Below, piece after piece: positions 44,518 to 53,104 of a DNA stretch of 64,000 bases. How positions within the stretch are numbered: position 1 is the first letter of the stretch; the number at the start of each line of letters is the position of its first letter. The stretch spans positions 3,934,546 to 3,998,545 of the forward strand of contig NZ_CP044344.1 in the NCBI RefSeq assembly GCF_008761635.1. Direction: 5' to 3'. This DNA is from Nocardioides cynanchi (lineage in GTDB: Bacteria; Actinomycetota; Actinomycetes; Propionibacteriales; Nocardioidaceae). Under the pieces are notes generated by a model. The model was not told the origin of the DNA, did not search any database, and saw only the letters and a program-made list of their open reading frames with translations. The position numbers were made by a program, and so were the translations under genes.

Positions 44518-44903
44518 CCGTCCGCGACCACATGATGATCGCCCACAGCTTCCGGGGTGAGGTGTTCGGCCCGGCCCGCCGCCTGCACGGGGCGACGTAC
44601 GTCGTCGACGCGGCGTTCGCCCGCGACGGCCTGGACGACGACGGGATCGTGCTCGACATCGGCCGGGCGGGGGAGGCCCTGCACGCGGTGCTCGCCGAGC
44701 TGACCTATCGCAACCTCGACGACGAGGAGGCCTTCGCGCGCACCAACACCACCACCGAGGTGCTGGCCCGTGAGGTCGCGGATCGTCTGGCGCAGCGGCT
44801 CCGGGCCGGCGAGCTCGGGGTCGCCCACGACTCCCTGGCCCGGATCCGGGTCACGCTGCACGAGTCGCCGGTCGCGTGGGCGAGCTACGAGCGCGCGCCA
44901 TGA
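44505..44903 (+). CDS. 6-pyruvoyl-tetrahydropterin synthase/QueD homologue lacking key residues
   Basis: The 132-residue protein has the T-fold of PTPS/QueD proteins: [48 protein letters not shown] and [13 protein letters not shown]. His14 and His28 match two zinc ligands. The third His of the HGH motif is Ala30, and the catalytic Cys expected four residues before His28 is Ala24. It therefore probably binds a pterin-like or triphosphate substrate but cannot run the standard reaction. It overlaps the genes on both sides. Confidence 0.82.
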   Translation: MFEVTVRDHMMIAHSFRGEVFGPARRLHGATYVVDAAFARDGLDDDGIVLDIGRAGEALHAVLAELTYRNLDDEEAFARTNTTTEVLAREVADRLAQRLRAGELGVAHDSLARIRVTLHESPVAWASYERAP

Positions 44904-45964
44904 CCGGCGTCCTGCACGCGGTCGTGCCCGCCGGGGTGGACGACCCGGCCCGACCCAGCGGTGGCAACGTCTACGACCGTCGGGTGCTCGACGGCCTCCG
45001 GGCGTGCGGTTGGCAGGTCGAGGAGCACCAGGTCGAGGGCGCCTGGCCGACCCCCGACGTCGGCGCGCTGGCGGGGCTCGCCCGGGTGCTGGGCGACCTG
45101 CCCGAGGCAGCCCTGGTGCTGGTCGACGGGCTGATCGCCTCGTCCGCCGCCGTGGTGCTGCCCGGAGCCAGCTCCCGGCTGCGGACCGTCGTCCTGGTGC
45201 ACATGCCGCTGGGCCCCGACGCCGGCGAGGAGGCCGTCCTGTCCGGCGCCTCCGCCGTGGTCACCACCAGCCGGGCGACCCGTGACCGGTTGCGCCAGTG
45301 GTACGCCCTGCGCCGGGTCCAGGTCTGCGAGCCGGGAGCCGACCGGGCGCCGCTCGCGACCGGCAGCGGCACCGACGGAGCCCTGCTCTGCGTGGCCGCG
45401 GTGCACCGGGGCAAGGGTCACGACCTGCTGCTCGACGCGCTCGCCGAGGTGGGCGACCAGCCCTGGACCCTGACCTGCGTCGGCTCGCTGGAGGTCGACC
45501 CGATCCACGTGGAGCGTCTCCAGCAGAAGGTCTACGCCCGGCGGTGGGAGGGTCGGGTCCGGTTCGTCGGCCCGTTGGGCGGGCGGTCCCTCGAGGCGGC
45601 GTACGACGTGGCCGATCTGGTGGTCCTCGCGTCGCGCGCCGAGAGCTACGGGATGGTGCTCACCGAGGCGCTCGCGCACGGGCTGCCCGTCGTCGCCACC
45701 CGGGTCGGCGGTGTGGCCGAGGCAGTCGGCCGGGCCCTCGACGGCTCGGCGCCGGGGCTGCTGGTGGCTCCCGACGACACCGCCGCCCTCGCCTCGGCGC
45801 TGGGCGGCTGGCTCTCCGACGGCGACCTGCGCCGGCGACTCGCCGCCGCGGCGGCCTCGCGTCGTACTGGTCTCCGGCCCTGGTCGGCGACCGCGGCCGA
45901 CCTCGCAGCCGTGCTCACGCAGGTCGACCACCGCGTCCAGGCCACGGCCGGGACCCGCCGATGA
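44900..45964 (+). CDS. Family-4-type glycosyltransferase
   Basis: The 354-residue GT-B protein has an N-terminal Rossmann half ([18 protein letters not shown]) and a donor-binding half with [20 protein letters not shown] and [20 protein letters not shown], the EX7E motif. A GGVAEAVG loop follows. It likely transfers a nucleotide-activated sugar to a small molecule or lipid made by the neighbouring enzymes. ATG overlaps the previous stop and the stop overlaps the next start (ATGA). Confidence 0.88.
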   Translation: MTGVLHAVVPAGVDDPARPSGGNVYDRRVLDGLRACGWQVEEHQVEGAWPTPDVGALAGLARVLGDLPEAALVLVDGLIASSAAVVLPGASSRLRTVVLVHMPLGPDAGEEAVLSGASAVVTTSRATRDRLRQWYALRRVQVCEPGADRAPLATGSGTDGALLCVAAVHRGKGHDLLLDALAEVGDQPWTLTCVGSLEVDPIHVERLQQKVYARRWEGRVRFVGPLGGRSLEAAYDVADLVVLASRAESYGMVLTEALAHGLPVVATRVGGVAEAVGRALDGSAPGLLVAPDDTAALASALGGWLSDGDLRRRLAAAAASRRTGLRPWSATAADLAAVLTQVDHRVQATAGTRR

Positions 45965-46914
45965 GGGCGCGCTCGTGGCTCCGGCTGCTCGGCGGCGCGC
46001 TGGTGCTGGCCGTGCTCCTGTGGCGGTTCGGGACCGGGCCGTTCGTCGAGGCATGGCGGGTGACCACGTGGTGGGCCGTCCTCGCAGCGCTGGTCCTGAC
46101 GTCCTTCGCGACCCTCACGTCGGCCTGGCGCTGGCGGGTCGTCGCCGGCCGGCTCGGCGTGCCTGTGGCCCCGGGTCCCGCGGTCGCGGCCTACTACCGC
46201 TCGCAGTTCCTGAACGCGACGCTGCCCGGCGGCATCCTCGGTGACGCCCACCGCGCCGTCCGGCACGGCCGCGAGGCCGGCGACCTGCCGGCCGGGCTCC
46301 GCGCCACCCTGTGGGAGAGGCTCGGTGGACAGGCGGTGCAGGTCGGCCTGGCGGTGCTCGCCGTGCTCCTGCTGCCCTCACCGCTGCGGCCCTTCGCTCC
46401 GCTCGCGGTCGCGGTGGCCGTGGCCGTCGGGATGGTGGCGTGGTGGCTGCGGCGTCGCGGGGACGCTGCTCGCCCCGGCTTCGTCGCGGCCGACCTGCGG
46501 GCGCTGCTCGAGCGTCGTACCGCCTCTCGCGTCGCGCTGGCCTCGGCCGGCTCGACGGCCGCCCATCTCGGCGTGTTCCTGGTCGCGGTGCTGGCGGTCG
46601 GCGTGGCCGCGCCGCTCACGGTGCTGGTCGCGACCGCCCTGGTGGTCCTGGTGGTCTCGTCGGTGCCGGTCAGCATCGCCGGCTGGGGGCCGCGCGAGGG
46701 CGTCACCGCCTGGGCCTTCGGCTTCGCCGGGCTCGGCTCCGCGGCCGGCCTCACGGTCTCGGTGGTGTACGGCGTGCTGGCCGCGGTCGCGACGCTGCCG
46801 GGCGCCGTGGTCCTGGGCGCCGAGGCGGTGCGCGGACGCGGGCTCCGCCGCGCGGCCACGCCACCCGCCCCGCTGACGTCGTCCCCGGTGCTCGAGGAGG
46901 CGCGTCATGGCTGA
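45961..46914 (+). CDS. UPF0104/LPG-synthase-TM-type membrane protein
   Basis: The 317-residue product has about eight helices and the family signature YYRSQFLNATLPGGILGDAHRA, followed by GWGPREGVTAWAFGFAGL. This resembles the flippase-like membrane part of MprF/lysylphosphatidylglycerol synthases (AglD/UPF0104), without the aminoacyltransferase domain. It could move a glycolipid made by the preceding glycosyltransferase. It overlaps both neighbours, by 4 and 8 nt. Confidence 0.85.
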   Translation: MRARSWLRLLGGALVLAVLLWRFGTGPFVEAWRVTTWWAVLAALVLTSFATLTSAWRWRVVAGRLGVPVAPGPAVAAYYRSQFLNATLPGGILGDAHRAVRHGREAGDLPAGLRATLWERLGGQAVQVGLAVLAVLLLPSPLRPFAPLAVAVAVAVGMVAWWLRRRGDAARPGFVAADLRALLERRTASRVALASAGSTAAHLGVFLVAVLAVGVAAPLTVLVATALVVLVVSSVPVSIAGWGPREGVTAWAFGFAGLGSAAGLTVSVVYGVLAAVATLPGAVVLGAEAVRGRGLRRAATPPAPLTSSPVLEEARHG

Positions 46915-47611
46915 GCGGCCCTACACCCTGCTGAGCTGCAGCATGTCGATCGACGGCTACATCGACGGCGCCTCCGAGAGCCGGCTGCTGCTGTCCAACG
47001 ACCTCGACTTCGACCGGGTCGACCGGGTCCGCGCCGGGGTCGACGCGATCATGGTCGGCGCGACCACCGTCCGCAACGACAACCCCCGCCTGCTGGTCCG
47101 CGACGCCGGGCTGCGGGCACGCCGCCGCGACCGGGGCCTGCCCGAGAGTCCGGCCAAGGTCACCGTGACCAGTCGCGGGCTGCTGGACCGGTCGGCGCGC
47201 TTCTTCGCCGACGACGGCAGCGCGAAGCTGGTCTACGCCGCGTCCCCGGTCGTCGACGGGCTCACCGACCGGGTCGGGCACGCGGCCGAGGTGGTCGACG
47301 GCGGCGAGCCACTGAGGCTGGTCACCCTCGCCGAGGACCTCCACGCCCGCGGGGTGCGGCGACTGATGGTCGAGGGCGGTGGCTCGGTGCACACCCAGCT
47401 CCTCGCCGACGACCTCGTCGACGAGCTCCAGCTGGTGGTGGCTCCGTTCTTCGTCGGCGAGCCCGCGGCGCGCAGGTTCGTCGGCGAGGGCCACTTCCCG
47501 TGGCACGCGGGCCGCCGGGCCGTGCTGGCGGACACCCGGCAGCTCGGCGACGTGGTGCTGCTGCGCTACGCGCTGTCGGACCGCTACGACGCCGCGATGC
47601 CCAGCGCCTAG
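46907..47611 (+). CDS. RibD C-terminal/DHFR-type reductase
   Basis: The 234-residue protein has the dihydrofolate-reductase fold of RibD reductase domains: LLSCSMSIDGYIDG, DAIMVGATTVRNDNPRLLVR, GVRRLMVEGGGSVHTQLL and DELQLVVAPFFVG. In riboflavin synthesis this domain reduces the ribosyl side chain of a pyrimidine with NADPH. There are no other rib genes here, so a related pteridine or pyrimidine intermediate is more likely. It overlaps the membrane-protein gene by 8 nt and ends the cluster. Confidence 0.86.
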   Translation: MAERPYTLLSCSMSIDGYIDGASESRLLLSNDLDFDRVDRVRAGVDAIMVGATTVRNDNPRLLVRDAGLRARRRDRGLPESPAKVTVTSRGLLDRSARFFADDGSAKLVYAASPVVDGLTDRVGHAAEVVDGGEPLRLVTLAEDLHARGVRRLMVEGGGSVHTQLLADDLVDELQLVVAPFFVGEPAARRFVGEGHFPWHAGRRAVLADTRQLGDVVLLRYALSDRYDAAMPSA

Positions 47612-47614
47612 GGT
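47609..47614 (+). promoter_or_regulatory. Leaderless -10 for the amidase gene
   Basis: TAGGGT, 6 nt, GTG at 47621. The TAG of this hexamer is also the stop codon of the RibD-like gene. Confidence 0.5.
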
Positions 47615-47620
47615 TCCGGG

Positions 47621-49003
47621 GTGACCGAGACCCCGCTGTCCGCTGCCGCCATCGTCGAACGCGTCACCGCAGGCGACCTCACGCCCGGCGCCGTCGTGGA
47701 CGAGTCCCTGCGCCGGATCGAGGCGGTCAACGGCGAGCTCAACGCGTTCTCCGTCGTGCTCGCGAACGAGGCTCGCGAGCAGGCCCGCTTCCTGGCGCTC
47801 GGGGCGGGCGAGGCGCCCGGCCCGTTGTACGGCGTACCGGTCGCGATCAAGGAGGAGCTCGACGTCGCCGGCTGCGTGACCACGTTCGGCGGCCGGGCCA
47901 ACAGCACTCCGGCCGCGTCGGACGGCGAGGTCGTGCGTCGCCTGCGCGAGGCGGGCGCGATCATCGTGGGCAAGACCCAGATGCCGGAGTTCGGAGCGTG
48001 GCCCTACACCGAGTCCGTCGCCTACGGCCACACCCGCAACCCCTGGGACACCCGCCACACGCCCGGCGGCTCGAGCGGAGGTACGGCGGCAGCCGTGGCC
48101 TCGGGCATGGTGCCGGTCGGGATGGGTGGCGACGGCGGGGGGTCGATCCGGATCCCGGCCGCCTGCTGCGGGCTGTTCGGCCTCAAGCCGCAGCGGGGGC
48201 GGGTCACCACCGCGCCGATGGAGCACCTGTGGTGGGCGCTCGGCACGGTCGGGCCGCTGAGCCGGACCGTGCTCGACTCCGCGATCGTCTACGACGTGAT
48301 CCGCGGCAACCTGCCGACCGACCGGTGGCGCGCGGGAGAGGTCGGCTCCTTCGCCGACGCCGCCCGCCGCGATCCCGGCCGGCTGCGGATCGGCTGGACG
48401 GTCAAGCCGGTGACCAGAGGCGTCAAGCCGCATCCCGAGCACGTCGCGGCGGTCCGCGACACCGCCCGGCTGCTCACCGGGCTCGGTCACGACGTCCGCG
48501 AGGTCGACCCTCGCTACCCCGACCCGACCACGGCGTTCGTCCCGCAGTTCTTCGCCGGGATCCGGGCCGAGGCCGACGCCGTCGAGCACTACGACCGTCT
48601 CGAGCAGCGCACCCGGGAGACGTGCCGCCTCGGGTCGTGGGTGACGCCGCGGGTGATCGACTTCGCCCTGCGTCGCACCGAGCAGGTCTCGGCCAGGGCC
48701 AACCGGGTGTTCGCCGACATCGACGTCCTGCTCACCCCGTCGATGGCCCACCGCCCGCCGCCGGTCGGCGTCCTCGACGGCACCGGCACGGTGCGTGCGT
48801 CACTCAAGGCGATGCCGGCGATCGCCTACGCCGCGCTGTGGAACCTCGCGGGCAACCCCGCCTGCAGCGTCCCCTCCGGCACCGGCACCGACGGTCTGCC
48901 GATCGGCTGCCAGCTGGTCGGCCGTACCGACGGCGAGGAGACCCTCCTTAGCCTGGCCGCGCAGCTCGAGGCCACCCGCCCCTGGCCCCTCGTCGCCCCC
49001 TGA
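47621..49003 (+). CDS. Amidase-signature family hydrolase
   Basis: This is a 460-residue amidase-signature enzyme with the Ser-cisSer-Lys triad: Lys in VAIKEELDVAG, the flexible GGSSGGTAAAVASGM, and the nucleophile Ser in GDGGGSIRIPAACCGLFGL. It hydrolyses an amide; the substrate (aryl or aliphatic amide, or carbamoyl) is not evident. The Gly-Gly-Ser-Ser-Gly-Gly segment and C-terminal SVPSGTGTDGLPIGCQLVG are family hallmarks. The GTG start is backed by the leaderless -10. It is not GatA: it is shorter in the relevant insert and has no GatB/C nearby. Confidence 0.9.
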   Translation: MTETPLSAAAIVERVTAGDLTPGAVVDESLRRIEAVNGELNAFSVVLANEAREQARFLALGAGEAPGPLYGVPVAIKEELDVAGCVTTFGGRANSTPAASDGEVVRRLREAGAIIVGKTQMPEFGAWPYTESVAYGHTRNPWDTRHTPGGSSGGTAAAVASGMVPVGMGGDGGGSIRIPAACCGLFGLKPQRGRVTTAPMEHLWWALGTVGPLSRTVLDSAIVYDVIRGNLPTDRWRAGEVGSFADAARRDPGRLRIGWTVKPVTRGVKPHPEHVAAVRDTARLLTGLGHDVREVDPRYPDPTTAFVPQFFAGIRAEADAVEHYDRLEQRTRETCRLGSWVTPRVIDFALRRTEQVSARANRVFADIDVLLTPSMAHRPPPVGVLDGTGTVRASLKAMPAIAYAALWNLAGNPACSVPSGTGTDGLPIGCQLVGRTDGEETLLSLAAQLEATRPWPLVAP

Positions 49004-49004
49004 C

Positions 49005-49100
49005 GAGTCGGCGCAAACAGGCACCCAGGACACGCCGAGTCGGCGAAAAGAGGCACCCAGGACACGCCGAGTCGGCGCAAAGAGGCACGTGATGACGTCA
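49005..49100. repeat. Second array of the 32-bp unit family, three copies
   Basis: Units start at 49005, 49037 and 49069, exactly 32 bp apart. Each starts GAGTCGGCG(C/A)AAA and continues xxGGCAC. The last unit runs into the stop codon of the convergent sigma-factor gene. The core is the same as in the 25571 array 23 kb away. As there, the array fills the whole space between two convergent stops. Confidence 0.92.
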
Positions 49101-50363
49101 ATCGGCCGAGCGCCGGCGCTCCTGCACGGCCCGGGTGGAGAGCAGGGTGCGTTCGCTCTGGTTCGCGGTCAGCTCGGCGGCTTCGGCGAACGAGTCGGCA
49201 GCCTCGCCATGCCGGCCGGCGCGCGCGAGCAGGTCGCCGCGGACACTGGGCAGCAGGTGGGACGCGCTCAGCGCCGGGTCGTCGGCCACGGCATCGAGTA
49301 CGGCGAGCCCAGCGGCCGGCCCGAAGGCGCGACCGTGGGCGACGGCGCGGTTCACCTCGACGACCGCGCTGTGTCCGGCGCCGGCCAGCACGTCGTACCA
49401 ACCCGCGATCGCGCGCCAGTCGGTCTCGTCGGCCCGGCCGGCCCGGGCGTGGCAGGCGGCGATCTGGGCCTGGACGACGTAGCCACCGATCGGCGTCCCC
49501 AGCGTCATCGCCCGCTCGAGGTCGGCCAGGCCGCGCCGGATCAGCAGCGCGTCCCACCGCGACCGGTCCTGGTCGTCGAGGAGCACGGGGGCGCCGGCCC
49601 CGTCGGTGCGGGCGTGGATGCGCGAGGCCTGGAGCTCCATCAGCGCCAGCAGACCGTGTACGTCGGGCTCCTGCGACGCCAGCTGGGCCAGCATCCTCGC
49701 CAGCCGGATCGCCTCCGTGCACAGGTCCGGGCGCATCCAGTCGTCGCCGGCGGTGGCGGTGTAGCCCTCGTTGAAGATCAGGTACAGCACGCCCATCACG
49801 TCGTCGAGCCGCTGCACGCGCTCGGCGCCGACCGGCAGGTCGAACGACTCCCCGGCCAGCGTCCTCTTGGCCCGCGAGATCCGCTGGCCGATGGTCGCCT
49901 CCTTCGTCAGGAACGCGCGGGCGATCTCCGGGACGGTGAGGCCCCCGACCAGCCGCAGGGTGAGCGCGGCCCGGCTCTCCGGCGCCAGGGCCGGGTGACA
50001 GGTGAGGAAGACCAGGCGCAGCACGTCGTCGTCGATGTGGTCGACGAGCGCGTCGAGATCCGCCATGGTGTCCTCCTCTCGCTCCAGGGCGTGGCCGAGG
50101 TCCGTCGTACGACGGCGCAGGGTGTCGGCGCGACGGAAGTGGTCCACGGCCCGCCGCTTCGCGGTCTGCATCAGCCAGGCCCCGGGACGGTCCGGGACCC
50201 CGCCCTGCGGCCACTGCTGCAGGGCGGCGACCAGGGCGTCCTGCGCGAGGTCCTCGGCCAGGGCCAGGTCGCCGGTGATCCGGGTCAGCGCGCCGACCAG
50301 GCGCGCCGACTCCTCGCGCCAGACCCGGGTGACGGCCTCCTGGGCGGTCCCGGTCTCGTCCAC
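49098..50363 (-). CDS. ECF42-type sigma factor with long C-terminal domain
   Basis: The 421-residue protein has the usual ECF regions: DLALAEDLAQDALVAALQQW, then LRLVGGLTVPEIARAFLTKE with the helix-turn-helix. About 240 extra residues follow (VLYLIFNEGYTATAG, GLLALMELQASRIHAR, AQIAACHARA). This is the DUF6596/TPR-like extension of the ECF42 group, which usually controls its own activity without an anti-sigma factor. ECF42 genes are typically paired with a YCII/DGPF-domain gene, which is not adjacent here. GTG at 50363 has a leaderless -10. Confidence 0.92.
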   Translation of the reverse strand: MDETGTAQEAVTRVWREESARLVGALTRITGDLALAEDLAQDALVAALQQWPQGGVPDRPGAWLMQTAKRRAVDHFRRADTLRRRTTDLGHALEREEDTMADLDALVDHIDDDVLRLVFLTCHPALAPESRAALTLRLVGGLTVPEIARAFLTKEATIGQRISRAKRTLAGESFDLPVGAERVQRLDDVMGVLYLIFNEGYTATAGDDWMRPDLCTEAIRLARMLAQLASQEPDVHGLLALMELQASRIHARTDGAGAPVLLDDQDRSRWDALLIRRGLADLERAMTLGTPIGGYVVQAQIAACHARAGRADETDWRAIAGWYDVLAGAGHSAVVEVNRAVAHGRAFGPAAGLAVLDAVADDPALSASHLLPSVRGDLLARAGRHGEAADSFAEAAELTANQSERTLLSTRAVQERRRSAD

Positions 50364-50369
50364 AGCAGG

Positions 50370-50375
50370 AGACTA
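50370..50375 (-). promoter_or_regulatory. Leaderless -10 for the ECF42-type sigma gene
   Basis: TAGTCT, 6 nt, GTG at 50363 (minus strand). Confidence 0.5.
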
Positions 50376-50550
50376 GGACCCGCTCACGAGCCCTCGTGGT
50401 GGCAGGCTCAGGTGTCGGGCATCGGGGTGCCTCTCGGTCGTGGGTCGGTTCACCCGTACGTCGAACGGCGGGCCCGGTTTTCGACAGGCCCAGCCGAGCC
50501 GGTCCGGCGACCGATGACAGAAGTCACTGGTCGGTCCCCGGGACAGTCGC

Positions 50551-50556
50551 TAGCGT
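50551..50556 (+). promoter_or_regulatory. Putative leaderless -10 for the ABC-2 transporter operon
   Basis: TAGCGT, 8 nt, GTG at 50565. Confidence 0.45.
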
Positions 50557-50564
50557 CTCGACCC

Positions 50565-51467
50565 GTGGGAGCAGCCATCGAGGTCGCGGACCTGGCCATG
50601 TCCTACGGAACCCTCCGCGCGGTCGACGGCGTCACCTTCGAGGTCGGCGAGGGCGAGTTCTTCGGGATCCTCGGGCCCAACGGAGCCGGCAAGACGACCA
50701 CGCTCGAGATGATCGAGGGCCTGCGCAAGCCGGACTCCGGCACGGTCACGCTGCTGGGCGAGCCCACCTGGCCCCGCAACCCCGGCCTCCTCCCGCGGAT
50801 CGGCGTCCAGCTCCAGGCGTCGTCGTTCTTCGAGCGGCTGACCGCGCGCGAGCAGATCCACACCTTCGCCGCGATGTACGGCGTCGGGCCGGGCCCGGCG
50901 GACGCCTGGCTGGAGCGGGTGGGGCTCGACGACAAGGTCGACACCAGGGTGGAGAAGCTGTCCGGTGGTCAGGTCCAGCGGCTCTCGATCGCCTGCGCGC
51001 TGGTCCACGACCCCGACGTGGTCTTCCTCGACGAGCCGACGGCGGCTCTCGACCCGCAGGCGCGACGCAACCTCTGGGACCTGCTGTCCGGGCTCAACGA
51101 GTCCGGCCGCACGGTGGTGCTGACCACGCACTACATGGACGAGGCCGAGGCGCTCTGCGAGCGGGTCGCGATCATGGACCACGGCCAGGTGCTCAGGCTC
51201 GACTCGCCGGCCGCTCTGGTCCGCGGCCTCGACGCACCTACCCGGATCACCGTGGCCGCCGGCCAGCTCACACTCGACGACGGGCGGGCGATCGGCGGGG
51301 TCGACGTCGCCGAGGCCGAGTCGGGCGGGCTCGTCCTGACCACCAGGGATCCCGCCGTCGTCCTGACCACCCTCGCCGAGCGCGGCCACCTCGACGGCAT
51401 CCAGGTCCGCACCGGCACTCTGGAGGACGTCTTCCTCGACGTCACCGGCCGGGAGTACCGCGCATGA
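50565..51467 (+). CDS. ABC transporter ATPase (ABC-2/DrrA-like)
   Basis: The 300-residue ATPase has Walker A GPNGAGKTT, signature LSGGQVQRL, Walker B VVFLDEPTAALD and an H-loop TTHYMDEAEAL. The C-terminal 70 residues (ITVAAGQLTLDDG, VRTGTLEDVFLDVTGREYR) match the DrrA/NatA-type export ATPases. The GTG at 50565 has a leaderless -10; the frame is open far upstream but without family similarity. The start of the permease overlaps its stop. It probably exports a small molecule. Confidence 0.93.
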   Translation: MGAAIEVADLAMSYGTLRAVDGVTFEVGEGEFFGILGPNGAGKTTTLEMIEGLRKPDSGTVTLLGEPTWPRNPGLLPRIGVQLQASSFFERLTAREQIHTFAAMYGVGPGPADAWLERVGLDDKVDTRVEKLSGGQVQRLSIACALVHDPDVVFLDEPTAALDPQARRNLWDLLSGLNESGRTVVLTTHYMDEAEALCERVAIMDHGQVLRLDSPAALVRGLDAPTRITVAAGQLTLDDGRAIGGVDVAEAESGGLVLTTRDPAVVLTTLAERGHLDGIQVRTGTLEDVFLDVTGREYRA

Positions 51468-52525
51468 GCAGCTTCCGCGCTCTTTCGCTGGCGATCCTCA
51501 AGGGCTTCCTGCGCGACCGAGCGGCGGTCTTCTTCGCGGTCGTCTTCCCGCTGATGTTCCTGGTTCTCTTCGGCGGCATCTTCAACAACGCCAGCGTGTC
51601 GAAGGTCGACCTGATCGAGGTCGGGGACGTCTCCCTGGTCGACCACCTCCCGCCGAGTGCCCGGGCGGCGTTCGACCAGACCTTCCACGTCACCCACAGC
51701 AACGACCTGGCCGCGTCGATCGCCCAGGTCCGCAAGGGCGACGCGGACGTCGCCCTGGAGGCCCGCGGCAGCCAGCTCGTCGCCCACTACACCAACACCG
51801 ACCGGGTGAAGGCCGCCGAGACGCAGGGCACCCTGCAGGCCTTCGTCGACGGCGCCAACGTCGCGGCCAGCGGCAAGCCGCCGACGTACTCCCTCCAGGT
51901 CGTCAGCGTCGAGGACAAGTCGCTGAAGGTGATCCAGTTCGTCACGCCCGGGCTCCTGGGCTGGGCAGTGGCGATGAGTGCGTCGTTCGGTGCGGCGGCG
52001 ACCCTCAACGGCTGGCGGAACAGCAAGCTGCTGCGCCGCCTCCAGCTGGCGCCGGTGCCCACCTCGACGGTGGTCGGCGCGCGGGTGGCGGTCACGGTGG
52101 CGATCGCGCTCGGCCAGCTGGCGATCTTCCTCGGCCTCGGCACCGCGGCGTTCGGGCTCCAGCTCACCGGCGCGTGGCCGATGGCGATCCCCCTGCTCGT
52201 CGTGGGCACCTTGTGTTTCATGGCGGTCGGCCTGCTCGCCGGCGCGGTGGCGAAGTCCACGGAGGGCGCGGTGAACATGGCCAACTTCATCGTCTTGCCG
52301 ATGGCCTTCCTGAGCGGCTCGTTCTTCCCGCTGGAGGGTGCGCCGGGCTGGCTCCAGGCGCTCTCCCACGTCCTGCCGTTGCGATGGCTGAACGACGGCA
52401 TGACCGACGTGATGGTGCGCGGGGAGCCGTGGACCGCGGCGCTGGTGCCGATGGCGGTGCTCGCCGCCTTCGCGCTCGTGGTCAGCGCCGTCGCGGCGCG
52501 CTTCTTCCGCTGGGAGACGACCTAG
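51464..52525 (+). CDS. ABC-2 family permease
   Basis: The 353-residue membrane partner of the ATPase has one N-terminal helix (VFFAVVFPLMFLVLFGGIF), a large external loop (about 45-160) and five more helices, including GWAVAMSASFGAAATLNGWR and the FLSGSFFPLEGAPGWLQAL motif typical of ABC-2 permeases. Translational coupling (ATGA) to the ATPase is clear. The substrate is not evident. Confidence 0.9.
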   Translation: MSSFRALSLAILKGFLRDRAAVFFAVVFPLMFLVLFGGIFNNASVSKVDLIEVGDVSLVDHLPPSARAAFDQTFHVTHSNDLAASIAQVRKGDADVALEARGSQLVAHYTNTDRVKAAETQGTLQAFVDGANVAASGKPPTYSLQVVSVEDKSLKVIQFVTPGLLGWAVAMSASFGAAATLNGWRNSKLLRRLQLAPVPTSTVVGARVAVTVAIALGQLAIFLGLGTAAFGLQLTGAWPMAIPLLVVGTLCFMAVGLLAGAVAKSTEGAVNMANFIVLPMAFLSGSFFPLEGAPGWLQALSHVLPLRWLNDGMTDVMVRGEPWTAALVPMAVLAAFALVVSAVAARFFRWETT

Positions 52526-53052
52526 CCCCGAGGGTCGCCGAGCGCGACCAGCAGGGCGGCGTACGTCGTGTCCGGTTCTGCGGCGGGCAGTCGCAGGCCG
52601 TCGAGTGCCTCGAGCCGCTCGGCCCAGGCGCGCAGGGCCCGGTCGCCACCGTCCAGGTCGACCTGCCGGGCGGCCTGGTCCTGCCAGACGTGGTCCTCGC
52701 GCTGGCGGAACCGTCGTACCACCTCGTCGTGCGGCGCGGTCATCAGCACGTGCACTTACCCCGCGCCCGCATCGGCGGCGGCGCCGGCGAACCGGGCGAG
52801 CTGATCGGGTACGGCGACCAGCTGGGGGACCACCACGTCACCGCCCTCGCGGAGGTACGCCGAGATCATCGCCAACGCGCCGGTCCGGACCCGGGGGCCG
52901 ACCTCGGGCAGGTCGTCCTCCCAGCCGGAGACCATCGTCCGCAGGGCGTCGATCTCGCAGACCAAGGTGCCCGGATGGTCTGCTCCGTAGCGGCGAGCCA
53001 GCGTCGACTTGCCGATCCCCGGTGGCCCGTTCAGGTGGAGAAGTCTCGGCAC
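52522..53052 (-). pseudogene. P-loop kinase interrupted by an in-frame TAA
   Basis: From a GTG at 53052 the frame reads MPRLLHLNGPPGIGKSTLAR, with a perfect P-loop, then DALRTMVSGWEDDL, up to GAG. A TAA stop at 52756-52758 breaks the frame. The same frame continues without gap as VHVLMTAPHDEVVRRFRQRE and ends at 52522. Together this is about 176 residues, the size of small AAA/zeta-toxin-like kinases. TAA is the only such stop noticed in the window, so a nonsense mutation or sequencing error is likely. Its 3' end overlaps the permease gene by 4 nt. The promoter hexamer is intact. Confidence 0.7.
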
Positions 53053-53058
53053 CAGGTC

Positions 53059-53064
53059 ACGCTA
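53059..53064 (-). promoter_or_regulatory. Leaderless -10 of the interrupted kinase gene
   Basis: TAGCGT, 6 nt, GTG at 53052 (minus strand); promoter apparently intact although the gene is broken. Confidence 0.45.
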
Positions 53065-53091
53065 ACCGCCGCGGGCCGGGCCCGCGCGTCT

Positions 53092-53097
53092 TACCCT
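53092..53097 (+). promoter_or_regulatory. Leaderless -10 for the unknown gene at 53105
   Basis: TACCCT, 7 nt, GTG at 53105. Confidence 0.45.
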
Positions 53098-53104
53098 GAT
53101 CGGT

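Noticed and set aside
41091..47611. Riboflavin, folate or queuosine biosynthesis locus
   Set aside because: The RibD-like and QueD-like proteins lack the accompanying rib, fol or que genes, and the QueD-like active site is altered.
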